DNA of 64,000 nucleotides from a bacterium (GCA_021373025.1 JAJFTL010000022.1:186001-250000), one strand, 5' to 3'; shown: positions 8,700 through 16,383, numbered from the stretch's first letter. The notes: a model not told the origin generated them from the sequence alone. Translations and numbers: made by a program.

Positions 8700-9288
8700 T
8701 TCCACAGAGCCAGGGCTCGTGGATACAAGAGTGGTTCTTCTTGGCTCTATTGCCCAAGAGGTGGCCGTGTGTCGGAAGTGTGGTCTCGGGGCGACTCGAA
8801 CGAAAGGAGTGCCAGGCGTTGGGTCTGCACATGCGCGGATCTGTTTTGTAGGCGAAGGGCCGGGGCGCGAGGAAGACATCTCAGGAATTCCTTTTGTGGG
8901 GCAGGCAGGGCAGTTGCTGGATCGCATGCTGGCGGCCGAAGGGCTGAAGCGGAGTGATTGCTACATAACGAATATCGTCAAGTGCAGACCACCCAATAAT
9001 CGTGTTCCAGAAGCCTCGGAAGTTGCTTCGTGTTCGTTGTATTTATACGCCGAGTTGGCGGTTATTGAGCCTGAGGTGATTTGTCTCCTCGGGAATACCG
9101 CGTTACACTTTTTCTTTGGTGATCGATACTCAGTCGGTCAGGTGCGCGGTACCGTACTGACCAAGGACCAACAACGTTTTATGCCGACATATCATCCAGC
9201 TGCGGCATTACGAAATCCCCAGTACATCCGGATTATCCAGGATGATCTGCATAAGCTGTCAGAACTCACTGGACAGCACAGGCCCTAA
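8674..9288 (+). CDS. Type 4 uracil-DNA glycosylase (4Fe-4S, thermostable-type)
   Basis: Excises uracil from DNA. The 204-residue protein has the four cysteines expected to hold the 4Fe-4S cluster (C33, C36, C104, C120), the catalytic-site motif GEGPGREED at about 60-68, and the late motif THYHPAA-like (TYHPAA) near residue 171. This family (TIGR00758) is common in anaerobes, thermophiles and archaea. The start at 8674 overlaps dut by 26 bases in another frame, implying coupled translation. A downstream in-frame ATG is not obvious before the conserved region, so the exact start is moderately sure. Confidence 0.93.
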   Translation: MQNIPRQNSSTEPGLVDTRVVLLGSIAQEVAVCRKCGLGATRTKGVPGVGSAHARICFVGEGPGREEDISGIPFVGQAGQLLDRMLAAEGLKRSDCYITNIVKCRPPNNRVPEASEVASCSLYLYAELAVIEPEVICLLGNTALHFFFGDRYSVGQVRGTVLTKDQQRFMPTYHPAAALRNPQYIRIIQDDLHKLSELTGQHRP

Positions 9289-9343
9289 AAGCGGAGATTA
9301 GGCGCCTGCACAAACCTGGGCCCCGCGCGGTATTGACGCAGAC

Positions 9344-9766
9344 CTACTGAATCAATCGTACAAAGTCGGTCAGTTTAGCCACGAGAGCATCAGAGGCCTC
9401 GGGGCCCATGCTGTCGACCACTTCGCGGACGGTCTTTACTCTCTGCCGAATGACTTTTCGGATAATCAATGCTCCCTGCTTTGTGCATGTCAGCACGATC
9501 TGTCTCTTGTCCGTCGTGTTCTGCGCCTTTGTCACATAGGACAGCTCCACCAGACGATCAACCATTTCTGAGACTGTTGACGCAGCAAGTCCGGTGAGAT
9601 GTGTCAAGTCTCTTATGTTGCGGGCTTCGCCGAAATAGACAAGCTGAAGGATCTGAAACTGCGGCAGGGTGATCTTCACGGTTGACAATGCGTCCCGGCC
9701 CTTCTTTTTGATCCAGTAGGAGATGTCTCGCAGCAGCGACTCCAGTTCTGCAGAAGTATTCTTCAT
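9344..9766 (-). CDS. MarR family transcriptional regulator
   Basis: A 140-residue winged-helix protein. The central segment (about residues 30-100) shows LPQFQILQLVYF, then the helix-turn-helix LTHLTGLAASTVSEMVDRL, and the wing with the DKRQIVLTCTKQG signature typical of MarR proteins. Its ATG overlaps the ndk stop by four bases (ATGA), so it is translated with ndk. The ligand and targets are unknown; divergent or self regulation of the ndk unit is plausible but not shown. Confidence 0.88.
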   Translation of the reverse strand: MKNTSAELESLLRDISYWIKKKGRDALSTVKITLPQFQILQLVYFGEARNIRDLTHLTGLAASTVSEMVDRLVELSYVTKAQNTTDKRQIVLTCTKQGALIIRKVIRQRVKTVREVVDSMGPEASDALVAKLTDFVRLIQ

Positions 9767-10245
9767 GGTCGATTTCCTCCCTGTGATCGTATCTGGTTTG
9801 CGGAAGTTTCTTGCTGTGGTGTAGTAGACAATGTGTGAGGAGCGCCGAAAACGAGTGCAAGCTCTTTCTCTGCATCGACAAAAGACGCAGACGCGTGAAC
9901 CACGTTCTCTGTCAACTGAATGGAATAGTCACCTCGAATCGTTCCTGGCAGCCGATCTTCGGGTCGCGTTGCTCCAATAATGGTTCGAATGAACGCAACT
10001 GCATGAGGTGATTCAATTTCAAGAGCGACGACTGGGCCCGATGTCATAAAGGCAAGCAGTGCAGGAAAGAACTCGCGTTCAACATGCTCCGCATAGAACA
10101 ACCGGCCGAATGCGTCATCCATCTGAAACATCCGTATGTTCCTTATCATCATTCCTTTCTGTTCAATCCTAGCGATGATCTGGCCAATGAGGCCCCGTCG
10201 GACGCCATCTGGCTTGATCATCAGCAAGGTTCGCTCAGTATCCAC
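9763..10245 (-). CDS. ndk: Nucleoside diphosphate kinase, variant active-site loop
   Basis: Transfers the gamma phosphate between nucleoside triphosphates and diphosphates through a phosphohistidine. From a GTG start at 10245, which sits seven bases after a GGAGGA ribosome site, the product is 160 aa: KPDG at 11-14 and the active His at 117. The classical signature NxxH[GA]SD reads NVVHASA, so the Asp after Ser is Ala here. A Gln/Ser-rich tail of about 25 residues follows the normal end. Upstream ATG codons in frame lack ribosome sites. Activity is likely, since the His is kept, but should be treated as unproven. Confidence 0.85.
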   Translation of the reverse strand: MDTERTLLMIKPDGVRRGLIGQIIARIEQKGMMIRNIRMFQMDDAFGRLFYAEHVEREFFPALLAFMTSGPVVALEIESPHAVAFIRTIIGATRPEDRLPGTIRGDYSIQLTENVVHASASFVDAEKELALVFGAPHTLSTTPQQETSANQIRSQGGNRP

Positions 10246-10369
10246 AGTGAGTTCCTCCGGAAGCAACATTGTGTCCCACGCTGGTGGTATAGTTGCTTGC
10301 TTCCCTTTCCTCGTCAGTGTAGCTAGTTCCTGCCGAACCGCAATGTCTGGCATGGATGGCTGCCGGGAC

Positions 10370-10397
10370 TTGCGATGTGATGCAGACGGGGTATGAT
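10370..10397 (+). promoter_or_regulatory. Predicted promoter for the PLD-like gene (leaderless)
   Basis: TTGCGA (10370-10375), 16-base spacer, TATGAT (10392-10397). The expected transcription start, about seven bases downstream, coincides with the ATG at 10404. Confidence 0.5.
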
Positions 10398-10403
10398 GTT
10401 TCG

Positions 10404-11411
10404 ATGAGAGAAAAGGGAGTCAGATGGTTCGGTCCACTGGTCGCGGTGCTGTTGGTTGGTGCATCTGCTCTCGGATGGTTGGGGCTGCGACGAGTTGCCC
10501 CTGCGGCTGCGCTTCCAATTGTGCACCTGAACGCTCAGACCCAGTGTATTGTGACACCGGACCAGGAAGCGCGAGCACTTGTCGTGAGCGATATTGATAG
10601 GGCACAGAGATCCGTTCTCGTCGAATGCTATCTCATATCGGATCCTTCGATTGTTCGATCGCTGCAATCAGCCCGGAAGCGTGGCTGTGACGTGCGCGTC
10701 ATCATGGAGGAAAAGCCATTCGGTGGGTTCTCCATGAATCAGAGTGTCCGAAATCAGTTTCGAAGTTCGGGTATTGACGCCAACTGGGGCAACAGGACGT
10801 ATGCGTTTACGCATGCCAAGTACATCGTCGTTGATGATAGCATGGCCTGGATCATGACTGCCAATCTCACCAAAAGTGCCTTTGACAAGAACCGCGAGGT
10901 TCTTATTAGGACGGACAGCCGTGCCGTCGTCGATGACCTGACGCGCCTGTTCTGGGCCGACCGTCGACGCAATGCCTGTGGTGCCGGGTCACTTGTGGTC
11001 GGTCCAGTGAATGCTCGCCAAAGTCTTGTGTCGATGCTAAAGAGTTCACGACAGAGCATAGAAATAGCGAGCGAGGTCTTTGATGATCCAGAAGTGTACC
11101 AAGTGCTGGTCGAGGCCGCACGGCAGGGCATCAGGGTGCGGGTCCTGGTCGCTGCTCCGGACAGGATTGCTGTCAATGCGGTGACACGATTGAAGATGGA
11201 TGGGAAACATGTTGCCATGCGCTACCTTGAGACGCCGTATCTTCATGTAAAGTACATCGTGGTGGATGGCAAAGTTGCCTATGTCGGATCGAACAACATG
11301 AGTGCCGGGTCGCTGGACGAAAACCGCGAAGTCGGTATCATGACTGCCGATCTCCCCATTATTCAGCTGCTCGAGGCGACCTTTGCAGGTGATTGGGCGG
11401 CAGGAAGATGA
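10404..11411 (+). CDS. Membrane-anchored phospholipase D-like protein with two HKD motifs
   Basis: A 335-residue protein with an N-terminal hydrophobic helix (about residues 8-28) that should export and anchor it, then two PLD repeats. The first HKD motif is HAKYIVVDD followed by N-LTKSAFDKNRE, the second is HVKYIVVDG followed by NNMSAGSLDENRE. Each has the H-x-K-x4-D core, so both halves of the phosphodiesterase site are present. The overall size fits cardiolipin-synthase-like or nuclease-like PLD proteins of unknown substrate. ATG 10404 was preferred because the upstream candidates overlap the promoter; starts at 10380 or 10356 are possible. Confidence 0.85.
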   Translation: MREKGVRWFGPLVAVLLVGASALGWLGLRRVAPAAALPIVHLNAQTQCIVTPDQEARALVVSDIDRAQRSVLVECYLISDPSIVRSLQSARKRGCDVRVIMEEKPFGGFSMNQSVRNQFRSSGIDANWGNRTYAFTHAKYIVVDDSMAWIMTANLTKSAFDKNREVLIRTDSRAVVDDLTRLFWADRRRNACGAGSLVVGPVNARQSLVSMLKSSRQSIEIASEVFDDPEVYQVLVEAARQGIRVRVLVAAPDRIAVNAVTRLKMDGKHVAMRYLETPYLHVKYIVVDGKVAYVGSNNMSAGSLDENREVGIMTADLPIIQLLEATFAGDWAAGR

Positions 11412-11439
11412 AAAACTCCCCGCGGACGATGCGAGGAGT
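11411..11439 (-). terminator. Rho-independent terminator for the rubredoxin/reductase operon
   Basis: On the minus strand ACTCCTCGC pairs with GCGGGGAGT (one mismatch, six-base loop) and is followed by TTTTT. It lies 37 bases past the reductase stop and just overlaps the convergent PLD gene end. Confidence 0.7.
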
Positions 11440-11475
11440 GGATGAACACAGACACTGTTCAAAATCAAGCTAGGC

Positions 11476-12684
11476 TCACATGCCTGAAAAATCCCAATGA
11501 ATGTCGGATAACTGTTCTCGGAATTTGCTTACGTCTACGGCAGATCGCATCGCTTGCTGCAACTGGCGTGAGCCCGATGTTGTTCCATACAGGATGATGC
11601 CGACGATAACGCCCCCGTCAAGCACGACTTTGCGGTAGACCTGTTCGCTCTGGGCCACAATGGCCTCAAGATGCTGGTCTTCAGTTGGATTGACGTTGCC
11701 GATACTCAGAACCTCTACGCCACATGTCTTGAGGGAATTTGACATCACGCTGCCCTTGTAGGTGGCAGAGCCAGAAGCAACCATATTCTGAGCAGCAATT
11801 CTGGCTTGTTCCAGGCATGGTGGGATAATGCCGTAGAGTCGCCCGTGGTGTTCAATGACATCGCCGGCAGCATAGACGTCCGGTGCGGACGTCTGTAGAA
11901 AATCATCGACCTGAACGCCTCGACCCGTCGCGATGCCTGCTTCGCGCGCCAGAGCAACATTCGGGCGGACTCCGGTGGAAAAGAGGACGAATGCTCCACG
12001 TACCACACGACCGTCCTTGAGTACGACGCCGGTGGCGCTATCATCCTGCCCGGTAATTTCTTGTGATTCGGCATTGAGGAATGCGGTGATTCCAAGGCCT
12101 TGCAAGTGCGCGGCAAGCATGTCTGCCGATCTCTGGTCAAGCTGCCTAGAGAGTAGCCAACCCGTGTTCTCGATCACCGTTGCGGTCATGCCACGTTCGG
12201 TGAAAGCTCGTGCGACCTCGAGTCCAAGCACTCCTCCCCCGATCATCACGACGTTGCCACCCGGAGATACCTTTTTTAGCATACGGTCGGCATCATCGAG
12301 CGTTCTGAGGGTGAAAACGCTTGCTTTGCGTACCCCGGGGAGAGGCGGGACGAATGGTGAAGCCCCATTGGCCAAGAGCAGGCGATCGTAGGAGATTGTG
12401 GAGCCATCGTCCAGGGATGCCCGGTGGCGTGTGGTATCAATGGTCTGGACGCGTCGGCCGCTGGTGAGGGAAATCCTGTTGTCGTGATACCAGGGCAGGT
12501 CGTGCATGGCAAGGTGGTTGCGGGACTTGCGGCCCGCGATATAGTCAATCAGGTCAGGTCGCGGATAGTAAAGTTCCGGCTCTGCTTCAACAATAGTAAT
12601 GTCTGAGGACGGATCAAGGCTACGCAGGTGCTGCGCAGCAGCTATTCCCGTCGCCCAACCTCCGACGACGAGGTACTTGTTCAT
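11476..12684 (-). CDS. NAD(P)/FAD-dependent oxidoreductase, probable NADH:rubredoxin reductase
   Basis: A 402-residue pyridine-nucleotide-disulfide oxidoreductase fold: an N-terminal FAD-binding beta-alpha-beta at residues 4-35 (motif VVGGWATG, with the second glycine altered), an NAD-binding GGGVLGLEVARAF segment at about 148-160, and the DVYAAGD FAD motif near 268. It resembles nitrite-reductase-like and NROR-type flavoproteins. It lies 12 bases downstream of a rubredoxin gene in the same orientation, which makes rubredoxin the likely electron acceptor; such pairs feed oxygen- or peroxide-reducing proteins in anaerobes. No such terminal reductase is in the window. Confidence 0.85.
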   Translation of the reverse strand: MNKYLVVGGWATGIAAAQHLRSLDPSSDITIVEAEPELYYPRPDLIDYIAGRKSRNHLAMHDLPWYHDNRISLTSGRRVQTIDTTRHRASLDDGSTISYDRLLLANGASPFVPPLPGVRKASVFTLRTLDDADRMLKKVSPGGNVVMIGGGVLGLEVARAFTERGMTATVIENTGWLLSRQLDQRSADMLAAHLQGLGITAFLNAESQEITGQDDSATGVVLKDGRVVRGAFVLFSTGVRPNVALAREAGIATGRGVQVDDFLQTSAPDVYAAGDVIEHHGRLYGIIPPCLEQARIAAQNMVASGSATYKGSVMSNSLKTCGVEVLSIGNVNPTEDQHLEAIVAQSEQVYRKVVLDGGVIVGIILYGTTSGSRQLQQAMRSAVDVSKFREQLSDIHWDFSGM

Positions 12685-12696
12685 AGGCGTCTCGAA

Positions 12697-12855
12697 TCAA
12701 GCTTTCTCAAAAAGGTCCTTGGCAGCTCCGCAGTCTGGGCAAACCCAGCTTTCGGGCAAATCTTCAAATTTCACGCCAGGATCAATACCCTGTGTACTGT
12801 CACCAACAGCTGGATCATAAACATACCCACATACAGTGCAAATCCACTTCTCCAC
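12697..12855 (-). CDS. Rubredoxin
   Basis: A 52-residue one-iron electron carrier. The four ligands are C6, C9 (CTVCG) and C39, C42 (CPDCGA), with the conserved [16 protein letters not shown] start and the ESWVCPDCG end. The start is GTG at 12855, five bases after GGAGG (on the minus strand); an open frame continues far upstream but without homology. It is the first gene of a two-gene operon with a flavoprotein reductase and has a clear promoter at 12909-12936. Confidence 0.95.
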   Translation of the reverse strand: MEKWICTVCGYVYDPAVGDSTQGIDPGVKFEDLPESWVCPDCGAAKDLFEKA

Positions 12856-12908
12856 GACTTCCTCCTTGTTTAATGGAATCCCGAAGCAAACAGTGCTTCT
12901 CTCAGGCA

Positions 12909-12936
12909 AGTATACAAGGACGAAGCGTTCTTGCAA
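12909..12936 (-). promoter_or_regulatory. Predicted promoter of the rubredoxin operon
   Basis: On the minus strand TTGCAA (12936-12931), 16-base spacer, TATACT (12914-12909), about 55 bases before the GTG start. Confidence 0.65.
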
Positions 12937-13018
12937 ATGGGGTGATGCTCTTGGAGCGCACACATGGCACTCGGGCAGTATGCTGTGAGGACAGAGCCAG
13001 AAGGCCCTGGGAGGTGAC

Positions 13019-13545
13019 ATGAAATATCAGGCAGTGGTTGATAGACAGCAAGGAGATCGTGAACTTCGGCTCGGCAATGAGGCCGCAGTTCGTGGAGCTC
13101 TCGAGGCAGGGATCGGAGTGGCTGCCAGCTACCCGGGAACGCCGTCCTCGGAGATTGGGGACGTCCTCGGCGCAGGGGCGAAAGCCTCAGGAGTTTATTT
13201 CGAGTTCTCTACAAATGAGAAGGTAGCACTCGAGGTCGCTACAGCCGCTGCAGCAAGTGGTGTTTGGACATTTACGTTCATGAAGCATGTGGGGCTGAAT
13301 GTGCCGGCAGAATCCTCAGGGTGGGCCTTTCGTATCGATTGCCATTGGAGGAAATATGGCAGACGCTCCGGGTGGACCATGAGGTTTGTAGCGGATGCAT
13401 GCCCTGTGTCCAGAAGGTCGCCTGCCCTGCCATTTTTGTCGTGGACAATAGGACAGAGATGCGCCAGGAGCCGTGCGATGGCTGTGGAATCTACTCTCAG
13501 ATCTGTCCCGTACACACTATCGAGGCGAAGAAATGGACTCGCTGA
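13019..13545 (+). pseudogene. iorA: iorA remnant: indolepyruvate ferredoxin oxidoreductase alpha subunit with large internal deletion and frame change
   Basis: The intact protein is about 580-620 residues and oxidises aryl pyruvates with TPP and ferredoxin. Here only about 95 N-terminal residues remain (LGNEAAVRGALEAGIGVAASYPGTPSSEIG and, later, EKVALEVATAAAASG...MKHVGLNV), reading from ATG 13019. At about 13300-13350 the frame changes and joins directly to the C-terminal ferredoxin domain, read one frame off, ending at TGA 13545. All central TPP-binding sequence is missing. The ferredoxin part is also damaged: the second cluster reads CDGCGIYSQICP, with Tyr in place of the third Cys. A good ribosome site (GGGAGGTGAC) still precedes ATG. 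Confidence 0.85.
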
Positions 13546-13937
13546 ATGTGCTCTTTGGTGGAGTCCGAGGACATGGCATCATTACCGAAATTCGCGCAAT
13601 TGTTCCAGTGGCTGTTTCGCTTGGGGGTACACCATATCCTGAGGAGGATGTGTTCGTTCCGCAGATGCGGTCTCAGGTGAAAACAGTGTGTCCTGTCCCT
13701 GCCACAGAGATCGCTGAGACAATCGAATTGACACAGGCTGCCAATATGGTTCTGTCGGGAACAGCCATAAGGACAGACCTGATTCTGCCAGAGCTGGCGG
13801 CAATCCGCGAGACGTTAGTGCGGACTCTGCCGGCAAGAACGCTCGATCTCAACCTTAAGGCACTGGAAGAAGGGTTTGACGTCATCCCGGTGACCCAGGC
13901 CATTGACAGGAAGACCATCAGACAAGGTGGCTGGTAG
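13533..13937 (+). pseudogene. iorB: iorB remnant: indolepyruvate ferredoxin oxidoreductase beta subunit with in-frame internal deletion
   Basis: The normal subunit is about 190 residues. Here an open frame of 134 residues starts with the family N terminus (SLNVLFGGVRGHGII, where the family has GVGGQGI) and then jumps to the RAIVPVAVSLGG strand that normally lies about 80 residues later, followed by an otherwise family-like C-terminal half. The segment with the GSEVHGMAQRGG signature is absent. The gene overlaps the end of the iorA remnant by 13 bases, as in intact ior operons. Because the frame is preserved it could still be translated, but catalysis is not expected. It overlaps the convergent phosphatase by 20 bases. 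Confidence 0.8.
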
Positions 13938-14520
13938 AGTCCATACTCAGCGCCCGCCATGTCTTGTCCTCCATGGTGAGGACGGAAATTCCAGCATTCA
14001 GTTGCTCAAAGTCGCTGTATGCCGAAGCGGGAAGGTCAAGCAGGGTGGAGATGAGAATGCGATTGATGCCTCCATGTGCAACAACAAGTATCAGACGTCC
14101 GGGATGCGATTCAAGAAGCGACCGCACGTTCCTGGCGCGGATGCCCGCCTGGAGCAAGGATTCGCCGCCATCTGGCTGAGCTTCTGGCAACTTTAGTTTC
14201 CATGCCGCAAAAGTATCAGGATACAGTACCTCAACCTCATTCAACGTGTGCCCTTCCCAGCCTCCGAAGTTGATTTCCTGAAGATCCGGAACGACAATAG
14301 CGGGGATACCGAGAGTCTGACCGACAGGCTCTGCTATTGCCCGGGCCCGGGCCAGTGGACTCGTGAAGACTGCATCGAATCGGACAGTGGAGAGAAATGC
14401 AATCGTTTTCCGTGTCTGAACAACTCCTGTTGGTGAGAGGGGTATGTCAAGAGCCCCCTGTACTTTGCCTGCGACATTCCACGCTGTTTCTGCATGACGC
14501 ACAAGATAGACGGTTTTCAC
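13918..14520 (-). CDS. Histidine phosphatase (phosphoglycerate-mutase-like) family protein
   Basis: A 200-residue branch-1 histidine phosphatase. The catalytic RHAET motif is at residues 8-12 (LVRHAETAWN), the proton-donor region is EINFGGWEG at about 83-91, and the second catalytic His is in VVAHGG near 150. These fit the CobC / PhoE / GpmB-like group; the sequence alone does not identify the substrate (phosphoglycerate, alpha-ribazole phosphate or others). No cobalamin genes lie nearby. It is divergent from the SCIFF gene and converges on the iorB remnant. Confidence 0.85.
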   Translation of the reverse strand: MKTVYLVRHAETAWNVAGKVQGALDIPLSPTGVVQTRKTIAFLSTVRFDAVFTSPLARARAIAEPVGQTLGIPAIVVPDLQEINFGGWEGHTLNEVEVLYPDTFAAWKLKLPEAQPDGGESLLQAGIRARNVRSLLESHPGRLILVVAHGGINRILISTLLDLPASAYSDFEQLNAGISVLTMEDKTWRALSMDSTSHLV

Positions 14521-14531
14521 GGCTCAACCCC

Positions 14532-14561
14532 TTGACTTATGCTGTTTAGGATAGATATTAT
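14532..14561 (+). promoter_or_regulatory. Predicted promoter of the SCIFF/maturase operon
   Basis: TTGACT (14532-14537), 18-base spacer, TATTAT (14556-14561), 36 bases before the SCIFF ATG. Confidence 0.6.
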
Positions 14562-14597
14562 CAAGGACAAATCTAGATTTGGCAAGGGAGTGAAATC

Positions 14598-14765
14598 ATG
14601 AAGCTGATCAACGTCGTGGCCGTGAAGACGATCGATATCAATGACAAGCCTGCCAAGGCTTGCCGTGAGTGTCAGACACCATGCAAGTCCGCCTGCAAGA
14701 CATCATGCACGGTGGGAAACCAGGTCTGCGAAACCAGGAAGAAACCGACCAGGTTTATTTGGTAG
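14598..14765 (+). CDS. scfA: SCIFF ribosomal peptide precursor (six cysteines in forty-five residues)
   Basis: A 55-residue peptide. Six cysteines at 22, 25, 29, 33, 37 and 44 sit in the conserved core ECQTPCKSACKTSCTVGNQ, which is the hallmark of the SCIFF family (TIGR03973). The leader is MKLINVVAVK-like and basic, and the tail ends RKKPTRFIW. A ribosome site (GGCAAGGGAG) precedes ATG 14598. The gene ends four bases before the radical SAM maturase that is predicted to install Cys-to-Thr/Ser-type thioether crosslinks (as shown for Clostridium CteA/CteB). The biological role of the mature peptide is unknown. SCIFF is nearly universal in Clostridia; in this divergent genome its presence is a notable marker. 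Confidence 0.93.
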   Translation: MKLINVVAVKTIDINDKPAKACRECQTPCKSACKTSCTVGNQVCETRKKPTRFIW

Positions 14766-14768
14766 GCC

Positions 14769-16157
14769 TTGGCGCTCTCTAAAGTTTTGCCCGCCTCAGT
14801 CCATCTCTTTGAGAGAGGCGGTTTTTTTGTGCTTCTGGATGTGCCGTCGGGTTCAGTCTTCTCTGTGGATGGAAGAGTCTATGACTACCTACAGGTACTA
14901 CTGGAGGATCCTGAGTCCACAACCGAGGTGGTGCTGCAGCGGACAGGACTGGATGCAGAGATAATCCATGAGATCGAAGCTGAGCTCGAACGCCTGATCA
15001 CTGCAGAGTGCCTGTTCACTGAGGCAGAGCGCCCGACCGAAGATGCCTCCCAACTCGTTCTCAAATCATTATGCCTCAATGTGGCCCATGAATGCAATTT
15101 CGCGTGCAGGTACTGTTTTGCCAACGGTGGCGACTATCATGGCCAGGGAACACTGATGACTCATGATGTTGCCCGTGCGGGGATTGACTTTCTGGTACAG
15201 CAAAGCAGTTCTCGCAGGAATGTCGAGGTGGACTTCTTTGGAGGCGAGCCGCTCATGGACTGGGACGTCGTCGTTGATGCCATGGACTATGCCCGCCATT
15301 CATATCCGGAGAAGGAATGGCGCTTTACGTTGACGACCAACGGTTCACTGCTGCGCGACGATATGTTTCCTGTTCTGGAAGCATATGACGTATCGGTCGT
15401 GCTCAGTGTTGATGGGGGCAGAAAGACACATGATGCGAATCGCGTTTTCAAGGATGGGCGAGGTACCTTGGACGTAATTCTCGAACGCATCCGGCACTTC
15501 ACCCGGACGCGCGATGATGAAGGGGGCTACTTTGTGCGAGGCACCTACGCGCGCAATACCCTTGGATTTGCACAGAGTGTGCGTGACCTTCATGAGCTTG
15601 GATTCAAGTACATTTCGATGGAACCTGTAGTGCTGTCTACTGAATCGGCATTGGCTCTTCAAAAGAGTGATCTGCCTGCCATTCGAGCCCAGTACGAAGA
15701 ACTTATTTCCTACTTCCTGCATGAGCTCAGATCAGGATCGGGGTTTGATTTCTTTCACTTCAAGCTAGACCTTGAAGCAGGCCCATGCCTCAGCAAGCGT
15801 ATCTATGGGTGCGGTGCGGGCGTCGAATATATGGCGGTAGCTCCAAATGGGGACATCTTCCCCTGTCACCAGTTCGACGGCATTGAAGAGTTCAAAATGG
15901 GGAATGTTCTCATGAGCCCGGTGATCAGCAGACCGGACCTGGTATCGGAGTTTGCACACGCGAATTTCCTGTTTGCGAAGGACGAGTGCAGTGCGTGCTG
16001 GGCACGCTTTTACTGTAGCGGAGGCTGCCTTGCAAACAATTATCTGATGAACGCGGACATCCTCAAGCCATACGAATTGGGATGTGCTATCCAGAAGGAA
16101 CGCATAGAAGCTGCGCTGGTTGTCAAGACGGCGGAGGCTCCTGACAGCCGTGGATAG
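14769..16157 (+). CDS. scfB: SCIFF maturase: radical SAM/SPASM thioether-forming enzyme
   Basis: A 462-residue enzyme (TIGR03974-like). An N-terminal PqqD-like peptide-recognition region (about residues 1-90, ASVHLFERGG...SGSVFSVDG) precedes the radical SAM core with C109, C113, C116 (CNFACRYC) binding the SAM-coordinating 4Fe-4S cluster. The C-terminal SPASM region carries further cysteines (GCGAG, FPCHQFDG, CSACWARFYCSGGC, ELGC) for auxiliary clusters. The start is taken as TTG 14769, three bases after the SCIFF stop; no upstream in-frame ATG is available. It should crosslink the SCIFF cysteines to neighbouring alpha-carbons, forming thioethers. Confidence 0.92.
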   Translation: MALSKVLPASVHLFERGGFFVLLDVPSGSVFSVDGRVYDYLQVLLEDPESTTEVVLQRTGLDAEIIHEIEAELERLITAECLFTEAERPTEDASQLVLKSLCLNVAHECNFACRYCFANGGDYHGQGTLMTHDVARAGIDFLVQQSSSRRNVEVDFFGGEPLMDWDVVVDAMDYARHSYPEKEWRFTLTTNGSLLRDDMFPVLEAYDVSVVLSVDGGRKTHDANRVFKDGRGTLDVILERIRHFTRTRDDEGGYFVRGTYARNTLGFAQSVRDLHELGFKYISMEPVVLSTESALALQKSDLPAIRAQYEELISYFLHELRSGSGFDFFHFKLDLEAGPCLSKRIYGCGAGVEYMAVAPNGDIFPCHQFDGIEEFKMGNVLMSPVISRPDLVSEFAHANFLFAKDECSACWARFYCSGGCLANNYLMNADILKPYELGCAIQKERIEAALVVKTAEAPDSRG

Positions 16158-16194
16158 CGAAGCATAACTCAGTAATCCAGATATTCCTGGATCA

Positions 16195-16231
16195 TTGCCG
16201 CCGTGCGCCTCGCTGGTGCATCAGGCGGCAA
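16195..16231. terminator. Hairpin after the SCIFF operon, possible terminator
   Basis: TTGCCGCC (16195-16202) pairs with GGCGGCAA (16224-16231), eight bases with a 21-base loop. No T-run follows, so termination is not certain. A small ATCCAG/CTGGAT hairpin lies just upstream. Confidence 0.4.
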
Positions 16232-16307
16232 CGTTTGTGGCGTCATGTGCGGCGGGACGGAGGCATCAAGATGGTGTTTCCATGGGGAGGAGACCTAGAA
16301 ATAGAAA

Positions 16308-16383
16308 TGGTGCCGAGAGGCGGAATTGAACCGTCGACACGGGGATTTTCAGTCCCCTGCTCTACCAACTGAGCTATCTCGGC
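16308..16383 (-). tRNA. tRNA-Phe(GAA)
   Basis: A 76-base cloverleaf on the minus strand: acceptor GCCGAGA/TCTCGGC, D-stem GCTC/GAGC, anticodon loop CTGAAAA (anticodon GAA), T-arm with GGTTCAATTCC, discriminator A and encoded CCA. Confidence 0.97.
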
